In this document: piece after piece, positions 54,384-64,000 of the stretch
Layout of the letters: the number at the start of each line of letters is the position of its first letter
Position numbering within the stretch: position 1 is the stretch's first letter
Source of the DNA: Sinonovacula constricta
Taxonomy: Eukaryota; Mollusca; Bivalvia; Cardiida; Solecurtidae
Assembly (NCBI GenBank): GCA_007844125.1
Contig: CM017571.1
Location: 564,077-628,076, forward strand
DNA: 64,000 bases
Direction: 5' to 3'
The notes under the pieces: generated by a model
What the model saw: only the letters and a program-made list of their open reading frames with translations
What the model was told of the DNA's origin: nothing
Database searches by the model: none
Translations under genes and position numbers: made by a program

Positions 54384-56220
54384 CTGCAAGAAAGAAAATT
54401 ATTGTTATTCGGTTATTGTGAGCAGCTATTCTTGCCCGACGTAGCTACTTAACTTCGGAGCAATTAGTTTTCGTGCATTTTGTTGGATTCCTTTAAAGTG
54501 TAAAGTAACTATTGCACTTAGTTAAAGCAACTAATTACTTAGATGCAATTCTTCGGATAACTTTGGTTGTTGGCCAAAGTTGATATTATTTTTCCTTACT
54601 TTTTATGAGAAAAAAATATTCAAATAATATTCTTTTTTATATTCAGGTACATGTTTGTCAAACACGGAATGTATTAAAGTGCAAATTATTTTGATCTTTA
54701 TGAGTTAAGCAGAAATCACTGGTAGATTATTTGTTTTAAAAAAGCTTTAGTGATTTGAATAATTTAATCTCAATGTGGCTTTTGACCAATGAAATGCTTC
54801 CACGCAGTTAAAAGAGAAATAGGTTGACTCCGTAAACACACATTAATACAATAGTTTATAGCTTAAAATATTAAAATACATTACTACAGCACTATTTTAG
54901 ATGACAACAAGGAAATTTTGCAGTCTTTATGGTGTTAAATAGCGCTCAAATCATATGTGTACAGTTAAATAGTTATAACATGAAAAGAGAGAAAATAGTT
55001 CCAAAGACTATGGAGTAAATATATGTTAATACACTCTTCAACGTATAGATTTCTTATAAGTTATATATGAAATAGAAAAATGTCATTCTCGGAAATGTAT
55101 TGCGAAAGAAATTCATATCATAACATATCATCTTTAAAAAGAGATCACAACTGTATGCAGGAAATGCATTCTTAAAAGTTTATTGGTAGATACAAATTGG
55201 ACAACATAGCAGACACTAGCATTTCGTTACAGAAGCCAGTCTAAAACACATGGTTAAAGATGAAAGTGGATATGAACCACGTTTAAGGGATAAGTTATGA
55301 CGATTTTGAATTGGTTAATTATAAATCTAGAAATACTTTATAAAATCTTATCTAATCCCAGTGCTGAAGAAGCGTCTAATAGACTATAAGAAAGGAAATC
55401 TAAACTAAACCTATCTTCAACCCGAGGCATGACCTTAGCCCACCATTTTTATACCAAAAAAATTATTTCTGTCGATAAAGTTAAGACGTGGTGGCCACAT
55501 TATAGTAGCCCACATAAAGAGCCCTGAGAAACTCCCGGGGTTGTTTGTCCTGAATAAAAAAATATCTACAACACATCACTCGCAATGCTAAATATTTCGA
55601 ACCACCTTAATTCATGAAACAAATGTCAACAAACGGGGTTTACATACGGCACACAAACATGTTAAATTTAACTAGAATCATGAGTTTTGTTTACACGTTA
55701 CATCATAGATGTTATAGTCTTTTTCATTGATTTCTCGTGTTTTTGTACATGATTTATTTGCACTGGAATTTGTTGTTGTCGAATATTTGTATTGTATGCT
55801 AAATTGCTCATTCACCGCTTAGAGCGATAACGAGTTCAATAAAGTTGATTTGAGCTGAGTTGAGTTGTATTAATAAATAATCTAAATACTTTTGCCTGAC
55901 TTTGCAACTAATCTGAACCCAAATCTTCGGCACTTTTAGAAGAAAGTGTTTACAACTTACAGCATTATAGAAAATTAAGTTTTCTTTAACTGTATTCATA
56001 ATACTTATGATTTTAATTAATTTAAGGAAGGAAAACTAAGTAAGAACCTTTATTATTATTAACCTACCAGAGAATCTTTGTTTAATTTGGAGATACATGA
56101 GTATTGCGAAATGAAATCCATAACTTAAAACAAATCTTGCCTACCACAAATCAGTGCACAGTTCGGAAAAAAGACAAAACGGTTGACCTATCTAAACATC
56201 TGGATATGTCAACGGAATAA
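54384..56220. other. First intron of the Gly/Met-rich gene, distal half
   Basis: AT-rich intron sequence between the signal-peptide exon and the SIR-1 copy at 56221. I see no exon-like Gly/Met-rich block, RNA gene or recognisable transposon here. Confidence 0.5.
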
Positions 56221-56480
56221 GAATATATGACAAAGTCCTACGAGCATTGCAACATATAAAAAAAATGAAATGACACATGACAAAGGTTTTCACATGCAAG
56301 CCAAATGTAAAAGTAAGAATAAATCTGTGATTAGTTATTTATAAAGAGCAAACCCGACAGTTACCGCCTTGGAACGGTCCTTCAGCAATATGGACCGACT
56401 GGGGTGCTTAAACCTGTTTTACAGAGCTCTAACTTCGTAATTTCTGGTGGGTTTCTCAAATGACGGAACTGATCATTATG
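56221..56480 (+). repeat. SIR-1 interspersed repeat, full-length
   Basis: The most complete copy: start block gaatatatgacaaagtccta, centre with acagttaccgccttggaacg, end block ggtgggtttctcaaatg. A second partial copy of its 3' end follows at 56532-56600 (gggtgcttaaaccggtttta ... tttctcaaatgcaag). Both are in the first intron of the Gly/Met-rich gene. Confidence 0.85.
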
Positions 56481-57753
56481 CACCCTGACTTTCATAAGAA
56501 ATATGTAGTAATAATACATGACAATATACCATGGGGTGCTTAAACCGGTTTTACGGAGCTTTAACCTTTAACTTCCTGATGAGTTTCTCAAATGCAAGAA
56601 ATGAAAAGAAAACCGAACTTTTTGAATATAAATCTTATTTAAATCAGCGGCAAAACAAATAAGTCTTCCAAAAAGGCAATGAAACTACATCTTCTTAAGG
56701 TCAAGGCAATTAAATAACTCCCTATAACAAATGCAAGAAAACTCTTGTGCGACCTTTTTTTATATACAATAATTATGTAAAAGGTGGATAGTTTCATGAA
56801 AGGGAGTTTCATTAATTAAAATTAATAATATTGTATCAAATTAAATAAGAATATTACAATTTAATTTGTAGATAATGATATTAAAGTTCATATCCGTAGT
56901 ACCACCACCCCCATGTCCAGAATCCATATGAACTGTGGTGCGGCTATATTTATATGCAATAATTATGTAGATAAGATAATCATACGATCATTAAAGTTGC
57001 TAAATTAATTTAAAAATTATTATATAACATAAAACCTCACATAAATTAACAAACAATGCTGTAGTTTGCAATTTCAATGTTCATATCCCTACCCTTATCT
57101 CCACTTATATGAACTCACATACAGATATATGATACATAAATAAAATATTTTTGACTATATCTATCTAATTATGTGAATACTTAATCTAAATTATTTCACA
57201 TACCACCAAATACATAGAAGGACATATAAACACATATAAATCTTAAACATTTGAAAATCCCAGTTGGAAGATACACGGATACATTGGTCTAAATCATAGT
57301 TGGAGATATAAAACTTGTTATTTTGAGTCAGAGACAGAACTAAAATCTGATTGGCTGCATTAAAATAAAATTTGAAATCTAACCAATCAGTTGTTTGAGA
57401 GTTGTCTCGAGCTCAATCTACAAAATACATTGTATATATAATCTGGCTCACCCAGATAGTAGGATTCAGCAATGACACATTATTAACCTGGTGGTGATTG
57501 TGGAGTGTAAAATAAGGAATTACATTCTCTAGGACGTCAAAAACTATTTGCATAAAAAGATCTTAGACAAGAACCATGAAAGAAAATGAAGAAAGTAGAT
57601 GTCATTTTTTTTAAAGAATGACAGCAAACAGCAATACGAAATTTAGTATAGACTTTATCTGATATATGATCGTGATCATATAAATAAAAACACGAAGAAA
57701 GAGAGAAAAAAAGAAAAGAAAATGAATTTGGTTAAAAGAAGGTGAACACTTAC

Positions 57754-57801
57754 GTTTGAAGACTTGGGATGAGATGTGAGGAACACAGTAGAGGAGAGCC
57801 T
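57754..57801 (-). other. Predicted untranslated first exon of the Gly/Met-rich gene
   Basis: On the minus strand, an A in a TCAG initiator context at 57801 lies 31 bases after the first T of a TATA box. The exon runs to a strong donor (caaac|gtaagtg) with GT at 57753-57752. It has no ATG in frame with a long coding run, so translation would start in the next exon at 54372. The join to the acceptor at 54384-54386 is inferred. Confidence 0.65.
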
Positions 57802-57823
57802 GAGAATTTCAGAGCATCTCTCA

Positions 57824-57832
57824 CCTTTTATA
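57824..57832 (-). promoter_or_regulatory. TATA box of the Gly/Met-rich gene
   Basis: The minus strand reads TATAAAAGG, a canonical TATA box, 31 bases upstream of a TCAG initiator-like sequence and 71 bases upstream of a consensus donor. A cluster of inverted TTC/GAA pentamers (gttccggaaactttc) lies at 57856-57870 and resembles a heat-shock element. That assignment is tentative. Confidence 0.75.
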
Positions 57833-57899
57833 CACCTAGCCCTGTAGCTCGGCAAGTTCCGGAAACTTTCGGCACCTATCGTAAGCGAAACCCTACGAC

Positions 57900-58253
57900 T
57901 TTCCATAAGAGGGACGTCTCTAAAGTTCTTCAGCATTTGTGACAATGACTTGTTTTTTTTTTTCATTAAAAGTCTTCAAAAGTTGTTTTGGGTATATTAC
58001 AAATTGTTTTGTGCTGATGCCAGGAAAGCGCTTTATTGAATATTATGTTTTAAGTAAATATATTATTATTATGAACTTTTAAAGCCATGTCAATTCCATT
58101 CAAAAGGCGAATAAAATAAATGTTATGGTTGAATATGTTTGGGTAGTATTGTTTATTTGTTTTTATGATTTATAATTCTGTCTTTAACAGTCAATTTTGT
58201 TCAAAGATATGTTCATCATTATTTTATGTTTTAATAATAAGTCCACAGAATAA
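57900..58253. other. Upstream region of the Gly/Met-rich gene
   Basis: Non-coding AT-rich sequence between the promoter and the SINE at 58254. I see no gene on either strand. Confidence 0.5.
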
Positions 58254-58575
58254 CTGGCCGCAATGGCTCAGGTGGTAGAGCATCGACTTGCGGATCGGAA
58301 GGTCGCGAGTTCAAACCCCTGCCGGGTCAAACCAAAGACTTTAAAGTTGGTAGTATTGTCTTCCCTCCTAACGCTTGGGGTTAAGGGGACAGCGTTAAGC
58401 CTGACTCATCGGTGTCACTATAATGGACCCCCGGGCTCAGTCCCTGGGCACCTCATAAGTGCCCCTGTGCTATAATGATAGAAATGTCGCCGCGCAGTAT
58501 CGGCAAAAATGCCGGCAAATTCAAAGTACACAAAATTACAATCAGTACCGGTCTTATATAACAAAAACAAAAACA
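58254..58575 (+). mobile_element. SINE family 3 (tRNA-derived)
   Basis: The tRNA-like head has A-box-like tggctcaggtggtagagcat and B-box-like gcgagttcaaacccc. A body with tcctaacgcttggggttaag and ccctgggcacctcataagtg follows, ending in an aaaacaaaaacaaa tail. The tail and body rule out a functional tRNA gene. Confidence 0.85.
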
Positions 58576-58659
58576 AATGTTAGATAATAATAAACATATG
58601 TTTGCATTATATACGAATTAATAAGTATTTTGTGTTTAACAGTTTATTTTATTATAAAT

Positions 58660-58870
58660 TATTTATTTATTTATTTGGGTTATAAGGCTTACCGACACTT
58701 TACAGGTCATACGACGCCAAATACAAAAAAAGTGCGAATAGAGAATAATCAGGTTAAAACTAAACTATGTAAAACGTAGAAAAATACAAAAATCTATCAG
58801 GTTAAAATAATGTAAACTACAATCGAAAATAGGTTAGTATATCAAACGGTCTAACTTATTATAAATTAAT
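58660..58870 (-). mobile_element. LINE 3'-end fragment
   Basis: Reverse complement of the 3' UTR family at 9960-10199 and 37275-37551 (complement of cacattaaacttcttt... and ...gtgccgtaaaaccc). It begins, on +, with the tail as tttatttatttatttgggtt. Confidence 0.85.
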
Positions 58871-61293
58871 AAAAAGGAATATCAGTAAACAGATATTTTA
58901 AATGTTGGACCTTCTAAGAAACATACATTAAAACGTTATGTTTTGCAAAGGAATTATTACTTGCTATCATTATTTGAATCGCCTCCCATAAACGGCTGGG
59001 AAAGGATATTATTGTCTAACTAATTTTCACAACACTAAACATTTACGACAACCCTCTCCAGCCTCAGCAACCTTGCAATAAAATTTGGCCATTAAATTTT
59101 CAAACCAATGTCTACATGAAACGCTTCCCGTTTCCCGACGAGTACATCTCGGTCATCGACACTTGTTGTAACTTCAAAGCAAGAGGCGCCCTGTTCGACG
59201 TGTCCAAGGCAACAACGAAAGTTTCGTTTACATGCAAGAGAACATGGTGCTTTATCACACTCCTCACACCAGTAACGTATTATTGTGCTTCAGTAATTAC
59301 ATTCGGTTCATATTTCCAGATCTTACTTTATTATAAAATTAAATATATCATTACATTTTTACATCGCCCGTTGACAGCTCTTGTGTCACTTCCATAAATA
59401 GGCATCGGACGTAATAAGTACTGTACGTGTATATATTTTTGTATATATTTTTGTTAAAAACTGACATTGTAAACGATGTCTACGAACTACGACAGTACAA
59501 GTGTGTAAAAGTTTTTGATACAAATATGTCAAATCTATTTTTAGAAACGGCGCGGACCTTACATTACCCCGATTCGTGTATTGTAGCCCTTTCTGAATTT
59601 GAAACATGCGTTTAACAGTAAATACTGATGTGAACATTCTAAAAATTGTTCAAAATAAGCTATTTTGATCGCGTTATTTCTAACTTTCTTCAAATGTACA
59701 GGGGCTACTTTACGACGTAGGAAAACGAAGCAGGTACCTAGCATCCCGGTGTGTCAATACTATTACCTCCGAGATTCTTTTCCGAATATTTACGGAAAAG
59801 GCCGAAGAAAATGAGAATGCCGTTAACACCGCCGTGATCATCAGTAGCGGTGTTAGTATATAAATATTTTATACGATTTTAAAGTAACACAAACCAATTT
59901 TAAGTTCAAAAGTCTTAATCGTAAGTCTTATGAGTATGGATTTTGTATTCAGTATTATGATTGGCTAATTCTTGTTCTATTCAGTTCGATAAGATGACAG
60001 AAAATTTGCCGATTAACCCACGTTCGACGAATGTAATAAAACGGAATAGTCGAGCGTGGGTATCCGACGATCTACAAACTGGTGATAATTATTATTGCAT
60101 CAATGTGTAATAAAAAGGGTGTATTTTGTCTTAATAACTATGACAAAAGCGTTGTTGAAGATGAATATTATGCTGAATATCCGGGATTCAATAACCAGCG
60201 AAATGCAAATATTTTCTCTTGGTCTATATGCCATATTGATAAAGAAACATTAACAGGCGGCTACAAACAAATGATAAATTGATTCTAAGGAAACTGTTAA
60301 ATTACATACACTCGTTGCACGTTTGTTAGATAATCTACATATGCATTTTGTACTAGTAACTGTAAATGTGTATTTTGTGTACTTTTCAAGATCCTAATTA
60401 TGTTTTTGTTGAATGCCCTAGATTCATCAACAAGCGAAATGCCGATATTTTGTCTAAGTTTACAAGCTTTATTGAAAAATCAACTTTTCAGACTACTTCA
60501 ACTAAATAATGAATTAATTATAAGGAAATTGTTAAACTACATACATCCATTGTATATATTTGTTCGATTTTCTTCATATGCATTTAATAGACGCAACTGT
60601 AAATTAGTATGTTCTGTGTCGCTGTATCTTGTATAATGAGCCGGTGGCTAACACACTCGAATGAAGTATTTAAGTACTAAAAGTACTTAAGTACAAATCG
60701 TCATAATAAATTAATAATGTTATACTGCAATAGAACTCTATAACAATATTATAATCGCGTTCAAATCTCGTTCTTTAAGCTCATTGTGGATTTTTCTCTG
60801 TGTGATCTGTAAGGCACGAGACCTTTTAATGTGGTGATATGTACATTACAAGTTGGTCGTTGAAAGATGGCGACTAGACACGTGTTGTTACGATGATCGT
60901 GTTGTTGACAGGGTTCGCAGTTCGAGCCCCTGTCAAACATTCTGTATCAAAATTTAGTCTCTGATCATGTAAATTGCTGGGACATTTCAGAAACCTTAGA
61001 ACACACTGGATTGGTGCTCGCATAATATTTTTGTTGGCATTTTTTGCGTCGAAATGTGTTATTTTAATTAAGATATCTTAAATTATCTTAATTTATTCAA
61101 AGAATTGTTTTTCGTTCAGTTTAAAGGCACTAAGACTTACGTGGCAAATGACAAGTGCGTGTAATTTTCCAATATAGAAATAATGTACGCTTTTAATTAA
61201 TATTTTGTTCAAAACATTTCAGCTGATATGTAAAATTAAGTCTTGTTTTATTGTATGATATAACATTAATTAATACGTTTAAATTTATTGTCT
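58871..61293. other. Repeat-derived region with weak LINE C-terminal remnants
   Basis: Two frames, at 60103-60282 (EDEYYAEYPGFNNQRNANIF) and 60380-60640 (readable as ECPRFINKRNADI... in one frame), resemble each other. Both resemble the Cys/His-containing C-terminal region of non-LTR ORF2 proteins (..EDEYH..CP....R). They are broken and short. A degraded tRNA-like B box (gttcgcagttcgagccc) is at about 60910-60926. Nothing else is recognisable. Confidence 0.4.
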
Positions 61294-61306
61294 CAGCTCT
61301 TCTAAA

Positions 61307-61630
61307 CCGGACCTGGTAGCGCAATCGGTAGAGCGTCGGCTCCAGGTACGGGAGGCCCCGGGTTCGATCCCGGGCCGCGACATACCAAAGTCGTTAAAAA
61401 TGGTAGTGGTATAACTCCCTTGCTAACGCTCAAGCAAATATAAGGGTAGTTCCACGACTGGTTGACACGGTGTCTGGATAATGTGACTGGGTGTGGTATC
61501 ATGCCAGGTGTTCACGGCATGCTATACATAGTGAGGGCAGCACTATATCTGCTTCAAGTGGACACCGTCTCCAGATAACTGAAATACTGTTGGTGGGACG
61601 ATAAACCAAATAAACAAACAAACAAACAAA
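61307..61630 (+). mobile_element. SINE family 2, complete, with 13-bp target-site duplication
   Basis: A 324-bp element with tRNA-like head (ggacctggtagcgcaatcgg; B box gggttcgatcccgggc). The body includes gctaacgctcaagcaaata and ends in an aaataaacaaacaaacaaac tail. It is flanked by a perfect direct repeat, cagctcttctaaa, at 61294-61306 and 61631-61643. The intact duplication and clean promoter boxes indicate a recent insertion. Confidence 0.93.
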
Positions 61631-61872
61631 CAGCTCTTCTAAATAACAAGAGATTACAACCCGAATATTTTTATGGGGTTTCGTGTAAAGTGCCTCGGCC
61701 ATAATGATCTGCTTTGTATTTTCTGTTTGTTTTGTTCCTGAAAGCAAGTGGTATTGGATCACAATAAATTATAGAACAACGTATTGCCAATTATTTGTCA
61801 TAAAATCATATATGAGCATAATTCAAAAGATGGTTGTAAATAGACTGGGAAAATCAAAAACAAAGTGACGCT

Positions 61873-62360
61873 TTTCGGCTATTTTAGACGTTTTAAAGTT
61901 GGTATTTAAGGCATTTTAATGGTGATATTTTAAACATTTTAAAAGTGGAATTTAAGATATATTAAAGGTGGTATTTTAGACTTTTTAAAGATGTCATTTT
62001 AGACGTTTTAAAGGTTATCTTAGACGTTTCAAAGGTGGTATTTTAGACATCATAACGGTGATATTTTAGACGTTAAATTTAGTATTTTAGATAGGTTAAA
62101 GGTGTCATTTTAGACATGTTAAATATTTGAGATATTTTAGACAAGTTACAGGTGGTATTTAAGACGTTTTAAAGGTGGTGTTTTATATATTTTAAAGGTG
62201 ATATTTAGACATTTTAGAGGTGGTATTTTAGACGTTTTAAAGGTGGTATTTTATATATTTTAAATATATTTTAGACGTTTTAAATGTGGTATTTTAGATG
62301 TTTTAGATGTGATATTTTATACATTTAAATGGTGGTATTTTGAAGTTTTAAAGGTGGTAT
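61873..62360. repeat. Degenerate tandem repeat (about 23 bp; ttttagacgttttaaaggtggta)
   Basis: Some twenty imperfect units of the form ttttagacgttttaaaggtg follow each other, with indels and short truncated units. No coding potential. Directly after it, 62395-62520 resembles the dispersed block at 19975-20095. Confidence 0.85.
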
Positions 62361-62520
62361 TTAGTGGTTATACAGATGGAATCCAATGGTTTGGACCAAA
62401 TATTTTATCCCCAAACAACCAAAGAAATTATTTTTGCCTGAACAGATCTCACCAAATGTTTATTGGTGTCCTACGTATATATAAAAAGTGAAGCATAACA
62501 CCCTACTTGTCATTACATTA

Positions 62521-63612
62521 CAATTAAAAGCTAAATTAGCAACCATATTTTATTCTCCATGTCACCAGGTCCCTGTGATACACATAAGATGCGGTCAGGT
62601 TTAAGTTAGCATCCATAGAACACAAGTTTCTCTCAATGCGGCTGAGACATCAGTGGTTCACATTACAACAAGTACTTGGTCCACTACAATACACCATCAA
62701 AGAACAAACACAAACCGAACAAATGTATTGCCGAAAAAAGCTCACATTTTCTTGTAATGACATTTTTTTTTAACAAAGGTCACTGTTGCCATATATTTTA
62801 AGATCTAGTTGTACTGGTCTCATTTTAAATTCAGGATATATGAAACATCATAAATAAAAGCGCTTCAAGCTCTGTGTCTGTCACTGATTTGAAAAGGCAA
62901 GGCCTAGGGCATGGCTTAAAGTCAATATACCGCTGGCAGGCACTTTGTTTTACCCTATCCATAACAGTTTTCATATTCTGTTGTTTAAAATAAATACTAA
63001 AAAGACAAAACTAAAAAGTTTGAAGCTCTTAACATGGAATTGAGGAAAAAGACAAAAAAAGTGTTATTAAACTAATTTTTCGAAAGATGCGATGCCGGGA
63101 ACTCTTGGATGAAAAACAAGTGCACTACTGACTGCGGCGTTCCACCATAACCTGTGTTATGATTTTTAAACGTTCCAGCTCGTTTAAATGAAAGTAGGGC
63201 TACATTAACCGCCAATCGTTATCCTATAAATATGTCGTCGTGCCATAACTTCTTCTTTCAATTATATTGTAACCATAACGTTAAGTTTTTCTGATAAGTT
63301 ATGACCTAATCACGTTGTAACATTATGAGACACTGAGAGCACTTTGAGGAAAACTGTATTTAGGTTTGTATGACAGATAAACCCCACCTTTCTCAGACAA
63401 CAATTGCTGTGTTCTGTCGCAGCACCGTTATACAGTCGTATTTCATTTAGCTATGCATTTTTTACATTTACTTATACGCCAAGTATATCATATTAACCAT
63501 TATGAACATATATCAATAAAACATTACATGTTTTTGATCTGAGACGTATTAGGAGTATTCCTCCATTGTTTTACATTAAACCATAGAACTACCTTTTGTC
63601 GCGCTAGATACA
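62521..63612. other. No identifiable feature
   Basis: Non-coding AT-rich sequence; no reading frame, RNA gene or known repeat recognised. Confidence 0.5.
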
Positions 63613-63614
63613 TA

Positions 63615-63800
63615 GGCGTCCGCGGTCTAGTGGTTAAACGTTGGACTCCGGATCGGACGGTCCCGGGTTCGAACCCCGAAACTGACCGTGTTGTTCGTCC
63701 TTGAGCAAGACTTTTTACTGCACATTGCTCCAGGTGTTAAGTACCTGAGTACTGGTTCTACCCAGAAAGTGGACAGTCGAGAGGGATTAATATAAGTTGA
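63615..63800 (+). mobile_element. SINE family 4 (tRNA-derived, Meta-domain-like)
   Basis: The head has ggcgtccgcggtctagtggt as A-box region and a perfect B box in gggttcgaaccccg. A central block (ttgagcaagactttttactg, then cacattgctcc) resembles the conserved central (Meta) domain described for a SINE superfamily in metazoans. The 3' boundary is unclear. Confidence 0.8.
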
Positions 63801-64000
63801 AAGAACTTGTTTCCTAATCGACTATAGATAAAAATAGGTTTAATCTAAACATAGTTCATCTGTGCGGCTTCCGGTGTACATAATACCTATCGTTGAGATA
63901 CAGAGTGATTGCTGTAAGTTGTATAATTTAAACTGCCCGCTTTATATTTCTTATACGGGCTGCAACCCGAGCATAATAAAACATTTTTGAAAGCATTAAA

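Noticed and set aside
56880..57110. Short Gly/Trp/Tyr- or Gly/His-rich frames on - in the first intron of the Gly/Met gene (around 56890-56945, weakly repeated at 57080-57115)
   Set aside because: They looked like a possible shell-protein exon, but they are short, lie in several frames at once, lack a clear acceptor and donor, and the repeat is flanked by gttcatat/atatgaac inverted ends, so chance or a small repeat is more likely.
58254..58330. Possible tRNA genes (also 21832, 35481, 61307, 63615)
   Set aside because: Each has A and B boxes but is followed by a shared SINE body and an A-rich tail, and the acceptor stems do not close well.

Overview
The window looks like nuclear DNA of a mollusc, most likely a bivalve. 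It is AT-rich, its genes are split by consensus GT-AG introns, and it carries several families of tRNA-derived SINEs and non-LTR retrotransposons. One gene encodes a secreted glycine/methionine-rich repeat protein of the kind found in shell matrix or byssus. The species cannot be named from the sequence. Nothing bacterial (operons, Shine-Dalgarno sites, CRISPR) is present.

The backbone is a tandem array of a two-gene unit that alternates between strands. Gene type 1 is a CRAL-TRIO (SEC14/clavesin/alpha-tocopherol-transfer-protein-like) lipid carrier on the + strand. Three paralogues share exon lengths: copy A about 3.2-11.7 kb (first exon missing), copy B 25.7-30.4 kb, copy C 40.3-44.8 kb. 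Gene type 2 is the Gly/Met-rich secreted protein on the - strand. One complete copy runs from a TATA box at 57.83 kb to a stop at 48.38 kb. I could assemble it from one untranslated and seven coding exons (1005 nt, 334 residues), every internal junction in phase 1. Two orphan terminal exons of the same gene lie at 20.30-20.45 and 33.91-34.06 kb, at the matching place in units A and B.

Layout: 1-3.1 kb, a visibly more GC-rich decayed segment with broken reading frames and no match to the array; 3.1-12.9 kb, CRAL-TRIO copy A plus a 94-bp minisatellite; 12.95-19.4 kb, a near full-length but inactivated LINE on the - strand, inserted in unit A only; 19.4-25.6 kb, orphan exon A, a hairpin, two SINEs and reverse-transcriptase relics; 25.7-31.7 kb, CRAL-TRIO copy B and minisatellite; 33.2-40.2 kb, a second copy of the 19.5-25.6 kb block with its own nested insertion; 40.3-45.8 kb, CRAL-TRIO copy C; 46.4-48.3 kb, a spacer with one SINE; 48.4-57.8 kb, the complete Gly/Met-rich gene; 57.9-64 kb, mostly repeats (SINEs, LINE tails, a degenerate tandem repeat).

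The most notable points are: the alternating gene-pair array; the modular all-phase-1 exon design of the Gly/Met-rich gene, in which two mini-exons together create a basic RYKR motif; a LINE fragment that has removed the polypyrimidine tract before exon 5 of CRAL-TRIO copy A; a triplicated splice donor in copy B; and a short interspersed repeat family whose 5' part matches ORF1 of the resident LINE.
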